42,365 bases of DNA, taken from NCBI GenBank assembly GCA_036376595.1, contig DASVAA010000241.1:1-42365 (forward strand), read 5' to 3'. This document shows, in pieces, positions 1 to 8,170 of the stretch. Position numbers and translations under genes: made by a program. The number at the start of each line of letters is the position of its first letter. Position 1 is the first letter of the stretch. The stretch comes from SMAG-U1939 sp036376595 (lineage in GTDB: Bacteria > Chloroflexota > Ktedonobacteria > Ktedonobacterales > JADMIN01). The notes beneath the pieces were generated by a model that was given only the letters and a program-made list of their open reading frames with translations, had not been told where the DNA came from and searched no databases.

Positions 1-15
1 CGTCCATGCCGCAAG

Positions 16-453
16 ATGAAGGGCACCGCCGCATTCCGAGGCCTTGACCTCGATGGCGTCTGTTGCGTTGCCACGGATGTAGCACGGGGAGCCTCACCTA
101 CGTCTTCCTCGGTCAGTCTGGCGCTGTCGCTGCTGTTCGGCCTGACGCAGCTTGGCATCGGCAGTGCCGTCGTGTGGCACCTGCTGCGGCGCGGCCGCTG
201 GCGCCCGGTGCGCGGCTACGTGCTGTTGCTGATCGCCGCGTGGTTTGTGTGCAGCGGCGCCGCCGAGCTGGTCGTCTCCGGCATGGAGACGGCGCTCCGG
301 CTGTGGGGCGCACCGTCGCTCGCGACCTTCGCGCTGTGGCGCGGGCGGGCCGATCTGGCGCTGCTCGTCGCCTCGGGGCTGCTGGTGCTGTGCCTGATCG
401 CCTATCCGCTGCTGCGCCGTCTGCCGGCTGGGGATGATGATCGAGGAAAGTAG
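16..453 (+). CDS. Small membrane protein, function unknown (possibly 5'-partial)
   Basis: I do not recognise the family. The last ~110 of 145 residues contain three hydrophobic stretches that look like membrane helices: SLALSLLFGLTQLGIGSAVV, then around YVLLLIAAWFVCSGAAELVV, then around LALLVASGLLVLCLIAYPLL. Each is followed or preceded by arginines. The first ~30 residues look less coding-like, and the frame stays open to the left edge of the window, so the true start could be upstream of the window or further inside. No convincing ribosome binding site was seen at position 16. The gene ends 6 bases before the HAD phosphatase gene, so the two are probably co-transcribed. Coding status is likely; function is unknown. 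Confidence 0.55.
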   Translation: MKGTAAFRGLDLDGVCCVATDVARGASPTSSSVSLALSLLFGLTQLGIGSAVVWHLLRRGRWRPVRGYVLLLIAAWFVCSGAAELVVSGMETALRLWGAPSLATFALWRGRADLALLVASGLLVLCLIAYPLLRRLPAGDDDRGK

Positions 454-459
454 GACTCC

Positions 460-1311
460 ATGACCTGGTGCCGTCTCGTGGCCGCCGATCTGGATGGCAC
501 GCTGCTCGACGCCGCGGGCTGCGCTAGCGCCGCCGCGCGTGACATGGTGCGGGCGCTGCGCGGTGCGGGCGTGGTGCTCGCGCTCGCCACCGCGCGGCGC
601 TATACGGGCGCGGCGCCAGCCGCCGAGGACCTGGGGCACCAGGGGCCGGTGATCGTCTACGACGGCGCGCTCTCGTGCGCGTATCCATCGGCCGAGCCAC
701 TGGAGCGCGAGGCGCTGCCGGCGACGATCGCTCGCGAGGCGGTCGCGGTGCTCGCGGCCCATGGTCTGCGCCCGCTTGCCCAGTACTGGGACGCTGGAGC
801 CGAGCGTCTCTGCCTCGGCCCGGCAATCCCTGGCGCAGAGCACGAGGCGAGCTATCTCGCCCGCTACACGCAGCAGATTACCGAGCTACCGCTCGACCAG
901 CTCTGTGCGGATGGCCTCGATCCGCTGCGGCTGGTCGTCTTTGGACCGCAGGATCGATTGACCCCTGCCGCGCGCGAGCTGCGGTCTCTTGCCTGCGGCC
1001 TGCAAGTGCTGCCGATGGGCAGCTATGGCACGGCCGAGTTGACGGTCTTCTCGCCGGCCGCGTCCAAGGGCGCGGCGCTGCGGACGCTGGCACGGCGTTT
1101 GGGCGTCCCGCTGGCGGCGACCTTCGCCATCGGCGACGGCCTCAACGACCGATCGCTCTTTGCCGCGGCCGGCTTCAGCGTGGCGATGGAGGGCGCTCCC
1201 GCCGAGCTGCTGGAGCTTGCCGATGCCGTCGCGCCTCCCAACCACCGCGAAGGCGCCGCGGTTGCCCTGCGCCGCTACGTGCTCGACCGCGACACATGCC
1301 CGCGCGCGTAA
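460..1311 (+). CDS. HAD-superfamily phosphatase, Cof/YbiV type
   Basis: This is a 283-residue Cof-type HAD hydrolase, a family that dephosphorylates small sugar phosphates or related metabolites in the cytoplasm. All four HAD motifs are visible. Motif I is DLDGTLL near residue 10, with the nucleophile and acid/base aspartates. Motif II is the T of LATARR near residue 45. Motif III is the lysine of SKGAAL near residue 204. Motif IV is GDGLNDRSLF near residue 225. The middle of the protein would form the C2 cap, which sets substrate choice in this family; the substrate cannot be read from sequence. The start at 460 has GAGGAAAG about 9 bases upstream. It sits 6 bases after the membrane-protein gene and is probably in the same transcript. 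Confidence 0.9.
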   Translation: MTWCRLVAADLDGTLLDAAGCASAAARDMVRALRGAGVVLALATARRYTGAAPAAEDLGHQGPVIVYDGALSCAYPSAEPLEREALPATIAREAVAVLAAHGLRPLAQYWDAGAERLCLGPAIPGAEHEASYLARYTQQITELPLDQLCADGLDPLRLVVFGPQDRLTPAARELRSLACGLQVLPMGSYGTAELTVFSPAASKGAALRTLARRLGVPLAATFAIGDGLNDRSLFAAAGFSVAMEGAPAELLELADAVAPPNHREGAAVALRRYVLDRDTCPRA

Positions 1312-1526
1312 CTTCCGCCGCCGGTCGGGCGTCTCACCTTCAGGGAACTTCTGTTGGCGGTGCGCGTCTTTGAGGGACAGGCTCGCCGTAGGAAATTCGG
1401 GCCGCTCCGTATTTGCGCCGGCCGGGCTTGCTCCGTCAGATAGAGTAGAATAGTGAGGCGCCGCGCGAGATGGCGAGGTCTCGGCGTGGCAGGGTGGTAG
1501 TGGCACTGGTGGAAGGGACGCGACGT

Positions 1527-4508
1527 ATGGACGGCCGATCCACGTTGGTGACTGGCGTCAGACGAATCGTCAGGGAGGTGCGGCTGCTCGACCGCCGTCG
1601 CGCGCTGGCGCTCGTGCTGGGTGTGATGCTGTGCGTGCCGCTGTTGGGCGTCCTGGTGCTCGACACCCCTGATTTCGTCCACGCCCAGCCGAACATCGGC
1701 CTGAATAGCGCCGCGGCTTGCTCGCAGCTCGCCCACCAGGACCCCACGGCGACCAATGGCAGCGAGTGGGGGCGCACGATTCTCGCCGGCCACAACGCCC
1801 CGCGCGGCTGGTTCGGCGTGGATGTCTGCTCCAACGGCCTCAACGTCGCCGCACCCAACCCGGCTAACGTGAGCTGCGACGCGCTGCCGAGCAACTGGCC
1901 GGCGAGGGGCTGCGCGCCGGGAGGCGCCACACGAGACGGCTTCGGCCTTACGTTTCAATGCGTCGAGCTGATCACGCGCTTTGCCGCATGGGCCTTTGGC
2001 GACCAGCCGAGCGCCTGGCTCGGCGACGCGCCCGATCTCTGGCTGCCGGGCAACCACCCCTCCGACTGGGTGATGTATGCCAACGGCTCGAAGACCGCCC
2101 CGGTGCCTGGCGATGTGCTGGTCTTCGGCTCCGTCACCGCCAACGGCGCGCCCTGGCCGGCGGGGGCCGATGGCGAGCACGGCGGTCACGTCGCGGTCGT
2201 CGCGGCGGTCCGTGGTGGTGAGATCGTCACCGCCGAGCAGAACGTCAAGTGGGGCAGCGAGGACCATCCCTCGGACCAGCTCGGCCTGACGCACGCCGGC
2301 GGCCGCTGGATCGTCTCTGGCTCGACGAGCCACTCCACCGCCTTGCCCGCCTTCCGCTGGCAGAGCACGATGGGTAGCACGCGCGCGGTTTATGGCTGGC
2401 TGCACTCGACCAAGAACACCGGCACGTTCCCCGCTCACAGCGGATCGTCGCAGGCGACCAGCAGCGCCCCGGCAGTGACGCCCAAGCAGGCGCCTGGCGT
2501 GCTGCCATCGCTCTCCGGCGCAACCGTCGTGACCTCCGCTGGCACGCTCGCCGACCTGACGTGGACCGCCGGCGGCGTGCTGCCCGGCGACGACGTCAAC
2601 GCTCCAACGCATGTGGCCGTGCGCAGCCTCGGCGCGCCCGACACTTCACCGATTGCGCTGGAGCAGACCCCCGCCACCGTCGTGCTGCCCGACGGCCGGC
2701 GTTATACCTACGCCGTCGGCACCGATGGCCATCTCTACGTCGCGCGCACCGCGCCACAGGTCTTCGGCACCTACTGGTTCGACCACGGCGCGCCTGACGG
2801 AGTGCGGCTGCAGCCCGGCGTCTCGGCCACGACCTACGCAGGCGGCATGGGCGTCGCCGCGCTGGGCAGCGACGGCAATCTGTGGTGGCGCGCGGGACCG
2901 GTGGGCAACCTGGGCAATTGGCTGCCGCTAGGTCATCCCGCGGGCACCACGCTGGCCGGAGGCTTCGAACTGCGCGGCGCGCCTGGAAGCGGCTCGCCGC
3001 TGCTGCTTGCGCTGGGCAGTGATGGCACGCTCTACGAGCGGGTCTGGCAGCAGCCGGTCAGCGGCGCCGATGGCGCGATGCAGGTGCCGGCCGGCTGGAG
3101 CGACTGGCTCGCGCTGCACCTCGCGCCCGCGAATGTTCAGCTCAGCGGCGCGCTGCTCGCGGTGCCCGAATCCGCCAACCCGCAGTTCTGGATCGGCGGC
3201 TGGCCGGACACCCCGCTCGACGTGTTCGCGCTCGACACGCGGGGTGGTCTGTGGCTGTTCCGCTCGTCGGGGCTGGCGCACGGCTGGAGCGCGTCGCGCA
3301 TTACGCTCTCCCACACGCCGACCGCGCTGATCGCCGGTACGGCGGTTTCCGCGGCACCTGCCCAGTCGAGCGCCGCGACATCCGGCGCGACTGGCTCCGC
3401 AGCAGCGGCGACAGCCACTGCCACGCCCAAGGCCACCGCCTCGGCAACGGCCACTTCGGCCCCCAATGCCCAGGGCGCGCTGCTGCACGTCTATCTCTCG
3501 GCCTCCAACGGCGTGGTGCTGGCGGCCGTCTCGCTGACCACCGCCAAGCCCCCGTCCAACGTGCAACCGGTGGAGACACTGCTGCCGCCGGTCGCCATCG
3601 CCTCGCGGCTGCCGGCGGTCGCGCTGCCAGTGGGGCCAGGGGCAAGCGTGCTGATCGCGCCGGAGGTTGAAGACATACTAATCGGGGGATCGAGCGATGG
3701 CGTAGCGGCGCTGCTGCCGTCGAGTATCCCTGCTCCCACCCCCGCTAGCTCCAGCAGCGGCTCATCGCCGGCGCAGCCCGCGCCGCTATGGGTCTCGGCG
3801 GGGCGCGTGGCGCAGGGCACGAGCTTCGACGATGCCTTCACCCGCCGCAGCCTGGATGCCCGCTGGACACTCGTCGGCCCGCAGGCACGCCCGCTGGCGT
3901 CCGATCACGGACTCACGCTGACGGCACCCGGAGGCGAGGCCGCGCTGTTGCAGAGTGTGCCCACCGGGGACCACTTGACGCTCGCCGTGACGGTAACGCT
4001 CCCCGCGCATCCGTCGTCGGATTTCCGCGCGGGGCTGCTGCTCTACCTCGATGACGGCGACTGGCTGACGCTGGCGGTGCAGCGCGGGCAGGTCGCGCTC
4101 TGCGGCTCGGCCTGGGGACAGGCAGCGCCCTGCGTGACCCAGAAGCTCAGCGTGCCGAGCGGTTCCGGCACGGGCGTCACGCTGCGGCTCACGCGCGACG
4201 CCAACGGCTACAGCGGCCAGGTCTCGCTCGACGGCACGAGCTGGAGCACCGTCGGGTCCTGGGCACCCGCGTTGCCCACCAAGCCGACCAACGCCACTCC
4301 CGGCGCCACGCCTAAAGCCACGGGGACCGCGACGGCGACAGCGACGACCACACCCTCCGCGACCGCCAGCCCCGGATCGGGCACGCCCACACTGGCCCCG
4401 GTGGCCTTCACGGAGTGCGGTGTGCTGGTCGCCGGCAGCACGTCCGCCGATTCCGCGCCGCTCTTCACCAACTACACGCAGAGTGCGCAGCCCGCATCAG
4501 GCGCCTGA
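1527..4508 (+). CDS. Large secreted CHAP-domain protein with beta-propeller-like repeats and lectin-like C-terminus
   Basis: This roughly 990-residue protein starts at the ATG at 1527, preceded by GGAAGGG; an in-frame ATG at 1470 is possible but less well supported. A hydrophobic segment (LALVLGVMLCVPLLGVLVL) near residues 27-45 is a signal peptide or anchor. Residues ~130-260 are a CHAP amidase/peptidase domain: the catalytic Cys is in FQCVELI, the His in GHVAVVAAV, and the polar residue in the EQN after it. Residues ~360-600 carry repeats of the form 'ALGSDGNLWWR' and 'ALGSDGTLYER', as in DUF346/tectonin-like propellers. Thr/Ala/Pro-rich linkers (TATATPKATASATAT) lead to a C-terminal concanavalin-like domain resembling DUF1349 (FDDAFTRRSLDARWTLVG). 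It is likely exported and acts on peptidoglycan or the cell surface. Domain calls beyond CHAP are moderate. Confidence 0.8.
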   Translation: MDGRSTLVTGVRRIVREVRLLDRRRALALVLGVMLCVPLLGVLVLDTPDFVHAQPNIGLNSAAACSQLAHQDPTATNGSEWGRTILAGHNAPRGWFGVDVCSNGLNVAAPNPANVSCDALPSNWPARGCAPGGATRDGFGLTFQCVELITRFAAWAFGDQPSAWLGDAPDLWLPGNHPSDWVMYANGSKTAPVPGDVLVFGSVTANGAPWPAGADGEHGGHVAVVAAVRGGEIVTAEQNVKWGSEDHPSDQLGLTHAGGRWIVSGSTSHSTALPAFRWQSTMGSTRAVYGWLHSTKNTGTFPAHSGSSQATSSAPAVTPKQAPGVLPSLSGATVVTSAGTLADLTWTAGGVLPGDDVNAPTHVAVRSLGAPDTSPIALEQTPATVVLPDGRRYTYAVGTDGHLYVARTAPQVFGTYWFDHGAPDGVRLQPGVSATTYAGGMGVAALGSDGNLWWRAGPVGNLGNWLPLGHPAGTTLAGGFELRGAPGSGSPLLLALGSDGTLYERVWQQPVSGADGAMQVPAGWSDWLALHLAPANVQLSGALLAVPESANPQFWIGGWPDTPLDVFALDTRGGLWLFRSSGLAHGWSASRITLSHTPTALIAGTAVSAAPAQSSAATSGATGSAAAATATATPKATASATATSAPNAQGALLHVYLSASNGVVLAAVSLTTAKPPSNVQPVETLLPPVAIASRLPAVALPVGPGASVLIAPEVEDILIGGSSDGVAALLPSSIPAPTPASSSSGSSPAQPAPLWVSAGRVAQGTSFDDAFTRRSLDARWTLVGPQARPLASDHGLTLTAPGGEAALLQSVPTGDHLTLAVTVTLPAHPSSDFRAGLLLYLDDGDWLTLAVQRGQVALCGSAWGQAAPCVTQKLSVPSGSGTGVTLRLTRDANGYSGQVSLDGTSWSTVGSWAPALPTKPTNATPGATPKATGTATATATTTPSATASPGSGTPTLAPVAFTECGVLVAGSTSADSAPLFTNYTQSAQPASGA

Positions 4509-4544
4509 CGTTGATGCACGGACGCCGATTGGGCTACGTATCAG

Positions 4545-5132
4545 ATGCCGAGCAGCCCGATGAATGATGCGACACCGCGTGATCGGTCCACCGACGATCC
4601 CGACGAGGTCTTCGACCTCGTGGATCGCGACGACCGCGTGATCGGTCGCGTGCGGCGCGGCGAGGCGCACGGCAATCCAGCGCTGGTGCACCGCAGCGTG
4701 CAGGTGCTGCTCTTCGACGGCGCCGGTCGCGTGCTGCTCCAGCGCCGCTCGCGCACGAAGGACCTCTATCCCGGCGTCTACTGCGCCTCGGCCTCCGGGC
4801 ATGTCCACAGCGGCGACGACTACGCCACGACGGCCGCGCGCGAACTGCGCGAGGAGCTAGGCGTCGAGGTGGCGTTGCGCTTTGTCGAGCGGCAGCTCAT
4901 TGCCTCGCCCTATGAAACCGAAATGACCGCGCTCTACCTTGGCCGCTGTGATGGCCCTTTTGCCTTCCACCCGGGCGAGACCGATGGTGGGCGCTTCTTC
5001 ACCCTGGCCGAGATTGCCGCACTCCGCGCACGTGACGACTTGCCGCTCACCCCGTCGGTCGAAGACGCACTGGCAACCGTCGAGCGCCTCGTCACGTCTG
5101 GTGCCCTCGCCGCGCTGCTCGCCGCGCTTTGA
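4545..5132 (+). CDS. Nudix hydrolase, isopentenyl-diphosphate-isomerase-like branch (YfcD type)
   Basis: This 195-residue protein has the Nudix fold. The opening VFDLVDRDDRVIGRVRRGEA is typical of the IDI/YfcD branch. The Nudix box lies at residues ~85-107 (starting GHVHSGDDY and ending RELREELGV). It matches GX5EX7REUXEEXGU except that Asp stands at the first Glu position; the metal-binding REUXEE core is intact. The family hydrolyses nucleoside diphosphates linked to other groups, or isomerises isopentenyl diphosphate. True IDI also needs a conserved Cys in the context 'TNTCCSHP', which is absent here, so a hydrolase is the better reading. A second ATG at 4560 is equally possible as the start. 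The gene follows the CHAP gene by 36 bases. Confidence 0.85.
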   Translation: MPSSPMNDATPRDRSTDDPDEVFDLVDRDDRVIGRVRRGEAHGNPALVHRSVQVLLFDGAGRVLLQRRSRTKDLYPGVYCASASGHVHSGDDYATTAARELREELGVEVALRFVERQLIASPYETEMTALYLGRCDGPFAFHPGETDGGRFFTLAEIAALRARDDLPLTPSVEDALATVERLVTSGALAALLAAL

Positions 5133-5234
5133 CCTTACGCTGTGGATGGGCGTAAAATGGAGGTGTGGTAGGACTGCGCACGGCCTTGGTGCTGCCTGCC
5201 GCACGCGCCACGCGAGATGAGGAGGAGCCGCCGG

Positions 5235-5579
5235 ATGGCTGACGAGCAGCAAGCCCAGGTTGAGGTGATCGGCGACACGCCGATTGTGGTAGACGACGTG
5301 TTCAACGCCCTGCGGGAGTGCTACGACCCCGAGATTCCCGTCAACGTCGTAGACCTGGGGTTGATCTATAATCTGAAGATCGAGGGGACGGCGGTGGACG
5401 TGCTGATGACCCTCACCGCGATTGGATGCCCAGTCGGGCCGGAGGTAATGGCCGAGGTGGAGGGGCGCGTCAAAGACGTTCCGGGGGTCGAGACCTGCAA
5501 TGTCACGCTGACCTACGACCCGCCCTGGTCGCCGGAGCGCATGACCGAAGACGCGCGCTGGGAGCTGGGCATCAGCTGA
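5235..5579 (+). CDS. SufT/DUF59 (MIP18-family) iron-sulfur assembly protein
   Basis: This 114-residue protein is almost entirely one MIP18/DUF59 domain. The diagnostic stretch is ALRECYDPEIPVNVVDLGLIY, followed by the conserved LTAIGCPVGPEVMAEVE, whose single Cys is the functional residue of the family, and the end VTLTYDPPWSPERMTEDAR. SufT, PaaD and MIP18 relatives help assemble or deliver Fe-S clusters in the cytoplasm; the DPPW and ERM(T/S) ending is typical of the SufT-like bacterial group. The start at 5235 was chosen because GAGATGAGGAGGAG lies just upstream; an ATG at 5217 falls inside that ribosome binding site. No suf genes are adjacent, so it may be a stand-alone maturation factor, possibly for clusters such as those in CoxS or the Rieske protein of this window (inference). 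Confidence 0.9.
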   Translation: MADEQQAQVEVIGDTPIVVDDVFNALRECYDPEIPVNVVDLGLIYNLKIEGTAVDVLMTLTAIGCPVGPEVMAEVEGRVKDVPGVETCNVTLTYDPPWSPERMTEDARWELGIS

Positions 5580-5625
5580 TCGTGCGCCACCGCTCGCCGA
5601 TAGGGCACGGTTGATTCACGCCGCG

Positions 5626-5646
5626 CGCCGTCCCTGAGGGACGGCG
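5626..5646. other. Perfect hairpin between sufT and rpoN
   Basis: A 10-base arm CGCCGTCCCT is followed after one base by its exact complement AGGGACGGCG. It has no run of T after it, so it is not a standard intrinsic terminator. It lies 60 bases before the rpoN start and could be an RNA hairpin in the leader, a weak terminator for sufT, or one more copy of a dispersed palindromic repeat. Confidence 0.5.
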
Positions 5647-5705
5647 TGAGCCGGGTGGAGGGGCGCAGGCAGGCAGGCGAAGGTCGTGGAAGGCGGAGAG
5701 GCCGT

Positions 5706-7142
5706 ATGTATCTGGATCAAGCGCAGCTTCCCGCGGCGCAACAGACGGTCAATATCTCTGCCAAGCTGATTGCCTCGATCAAGATTCTGCAATGCTCGGC
5801 AGAAGAGCTGGAACAGACGATTGCCCGCGAGCTGAGCGAGAATCCGGCGCTGGAGGCCGAGGAGCTGGCGCAATGCCTGCACTGCGGCTCGCCACTGCAA
5901 GCCGGCATCTGCCCCACCTGTGACCGCGGTGCCAGCACGGATCCACGCGCCGACTGCGCCGCGTGGGATGAGCCGATCGCCCCCGGCACCGACCTGACCG
6001 CCTCTGACGATGGCGACCTTGATCCCCTCGATTTCGTCGGCGCCTACGAAACGCTCGAAGAATACCTGCTGCGCCAGCTCGGCGCGATCATCTGTGACGA
6101 CGAGCGCCCAATCGCCGATTATCTGGTCGGCAACCTCAACTCCCATGGCTACCTGACGGCCACGGTGGCGGAGGCCGCCGAGACCCTGCGCGTGCCGCGA
6201 GAGGTCGTCGAGCGCGTGCTGGCGGCGCTTCAATCGCTCGACCCGCCCGGCATTGGCGCGCGCGACCTGCGCGAGTGCCTGCTGATCCAGTTGCGCAGCT
6301 TCGAGGAGCGCGACGAAGCCCCATTGCTGGCGCGGCGCATGATTGGAGGGCACTTGTCCGACCTGGGCGAGCATCACTTCGCCGAGATCGCGCGCCAGCT
6401 TGGCAGCAGTGTGGCCCAGGTGAAGGTGGCGTGGCACTTCATCAAGCAGAACCTCAACCCCTACCCCGCGCACGCCTTCGAGCCGGGCGATCTGCCGGAT
6501 GTGGGCCTCTCGCTGGCCGGCGATCGCAGCGTGGTGGTGCGGCCCGACGTGGTCATCCGCCAGACCGAGCAGGGCTTCGAGGCCGAGGTGATCGAGCGCC
6601 GCCGCTTTCGCTTCAACCTCAGCCCGATCTACTCCACGCTCTATCAACGCGGCCGCACGCATCCAGGGCATGGCGGCCTCAGCGAGCGCGAGCGAGCGCA
6701 CATCCGAGAATACGCCACACGCGCGCGCTTCTTCATCGAGTGCATCCGCCAGCGCTGGGATACCCTTAGCACCATCTCCACCGCGCTGATTGAGTGCCAG
6801 CGCGAGTACCTCGCCCACGGCGTGCGCCACCTGCGCCCGCTGACCCGCGGCGAGCTGGCGGATTTCCTGGGCCTGCACGAGTCCACCGTCAGCCGCGCCA
6901 CCGCCAACAAGTACGTGCTGCTGCCCAGCGGCCGCACCGTCTCCTTTGACGACTTCTTTGACGGCTCGCTCGCCGCGAAAGACCTGATGCGCGAGCTGAT
7001 CGCCTCCGAGAATCCTGCCCGCCCCTACAGCGACGAGGATCTGACCGCACTGCTCCACGAGCGCGGTGTGGGGCTGGCCCGGCGCACCGTCGCCAAGTAC
7101 CGCGAGGCGATGGGCATCCTGCCCTCACGCCTGCGCGTCTGA
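5706..7142 (+). CDS. rpoN: RNA polymerase sigma-54 factor RpoN with an inserted zinc ribbon
   Basis: This 478-residue sigma-54 directs RNA polymerase to -24/-12 promoters and needs an AAA+ activator. Residues 1-50 are the activator-interacting region (ISAKLIASIKILQCSAEELEQ). The core-binding domain follows, then the HTH (ADFLGLHESTVSRATANKYV) and, at residues 458-467, a perfect RpoN box ARRTVAKYRE. An oddity lies between the first two domains: C57-x2-C60-x8-C69-x2-C72, with the spacing of a zinc ribbon and not part of the RpoN domain set I know from model bacteria. The start at 5706 has a GGCGGAGAGG site upstream; an in-frame ATG at 5646 gives only an Arg-rich extension. No activator (GAFTGA) protein is encoded in this window. 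Confidence 0.95.
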   Translation: MYLDQAQLPAAQQTVNISAKLIASIKILQCSAEELEQTIARELSENPALEAEELAQCLHCGSPLQAGICPTCDRGASTDPRADCAAWDEPIAPGTDLTASDDGDLDPLDFVGAYETLEEYLLRQLGAIICDDERPIADYLVGNLNSHGYLTATVAEAAETLRVPREVVERVLAALQSLDPPGIGARDLRECLLIQLRSFEERDEAPLLARRMIGGHLSDLGEHHFAEIARQLGSSVAQVKVAWHFIKQNLNPYPAHAFEPGDLPDVGLSLAGDRSVVVRPDVVIRQTEQGFEAEVIERRRFRFNLSPIYSTLYQRGRTHPGHGGLSERERAHIREYATRARFFIECIRQRWDTLSTISTALIECQREYLAHGVRHLRPLTRGELADFLGLHESTVSRATANKYVLLPSGRTVSFDDFFDGSLAAKDLMRELIASENPARPYSDEDLTALLHERGVGLARRTVAKYREAMGILPSRLRV

Positions 7143-7209
7143 GGTGCCGCCGTGCGACCCGACTGGATGGCGTCTCGAAACCGTCTGTGATCTCAAGCCG
7201 CAAGCCGTC

Positions 7210-8151
7210 CTAGCGGTTGTAACCGCCGCTGGGGTCGGTGGGCGAGGCATCCGTAGGCGTGCCATCATGGGGGATCACGTAGACCTGCACCTGCTCGCCC
7301 ACGACCTGCGTCGCGATCTTGGGCAGCGGCCAATAGGTGATCGGAGATGACGGCGCTGAGGCGCCATCGGCACTGAAGCGACCGCCGTGGCAGGGACAAT
7401 CATAGGTCCGCGCGGCGGCGTTCCAGTTGAGCAGGCAGCCCATGTGCGTGCAGACGCCCGAAAGTGCCGCGAAGCCCGCGCTGGTGTGGCGCACGAAACC
7501 CACGACCGGCCCGACCGCGAAGCGCTTCACCGCGCCCAACGGCAGCTCAGCGATACTGGCGACCGTCACCCACTCGCCCGCGCCGTCTGGGATGAGGGCC
7601 GGGGGCGTGTTGGATGGCGGCACGGATGCCCCTGCGGGACCTTCCATCGTGCGCTCGATGGCAACACCCGCCGCCGCGCCCAGCATCGCCGCCGCGGCGG
7701 TCAGTCCCGCGCCGAGCGCGGCACGGCGTGTCATGCCGCCTGCGCCGCCACGGCCGGCGGTGGTGCCTCTTTGCCCAACTTCAGGGCGCGGCGCGGGTGG
7801 GGCCGTGCCTGGTGGTGGGGTGCTCCGCCCAGATTCCGCTAGCTGCTCTAGCGAAGTGCGGAGGCGCTCACCCAGGGCCATGATGAACGCGGGGTCCGGC
7901 TCGGCGGCGCCAGGCGCCGCGGCACGCAGCTCGGCGGCCATCACGTAGGCGGCCGCCTCTTCGGTCGTGAGGTCGGGCGGGCGCTCCGGCTTGCGGTCGG
8001 CGCGCAGGCGCTCGATGTGCTCGTGCAGCCGGGTGTACTGTTCGACATGCTCGGCGCCAGGCAGTGGCGCGTCGTCGGGTACACGGCTGCTCCGCGGTTC
8101 CCGCTCGTCCGCCCACTCACGGCGCTGATCATTGTCGTCGTGCGGTCCCAT
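7210..8151 (-). CDS. Membrane-anchored Rieske [2Fe-2S] protein with cytoplasmic N-terminus; putative anti-sigma factor
   Basis: This 313-residue protein has three parts. Residues 1-~165 are charged and lack a Rieske fold; they include the helical stretch LTTEEAAAYVMAAELRAA and a Pro/Gly-rich linker. Next comes MTRRAALGAGLTAAAAMLGA, a Tat-like twin-arginine plus one hydrophobic helix. Residues ~205-313 are a Rieske domain with C234-T-H236 and C252-P-C254-H255; C239 and C254 would form the usual disulfide. The cluster should therefore sit outside the membrane while the N-terminus stays inside. The start at 8151 has AGGAG seven bases upstream and is 19 bases after the ECF sigma stop, implying one operon. 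No cytochrome b partner is encoded nearby, so a role as a redox-sensing anti-sigma is more likely than a bc1 subunit (inference). Confidence 0.85.
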   Translation of the reverse strand: MGPHDDNDQRREWADEREPRSSRVPDDAPLPGAEHVEQYTRLHEHIERLRADRKPERPPDLTTEEAAAYVMAAELRAAAPGAAEPDPAFIMALGERLRTSLEQLAESGRSTPPPGTAPPAPRPEVGQRGTTAGRGGAGGMTRRAALGAGLTAAAAMLGAAAGVAIERTMEGPAGASVPPSNTPPALIPDGAGEWVTVASIAELPLGAVKRFAVGPVVGFVRHTSAGFAALSGVCTHMGCLLNWNAAARTYDCPCHGGRFSADGASAPSSPITYWPLPKIATQVVGEQVQVYVIPHDGTPTDASPTDPSGGYNR

Positions 8152-8170
8152 AGCTGCTCCTGATACAAAA

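Noticed and set aside
1413..1441. Possible promoter TTGCGC-17-TCAGAT before the CHAP gene
   Set aside because: Both boxes are weak matches; not distinct from background in this sequence.
5626..5646. Hairpin before rpoN as an intrinsic terminator
   Set aside because: No T-rich tail follows, so it is recorded only as a hairpin.
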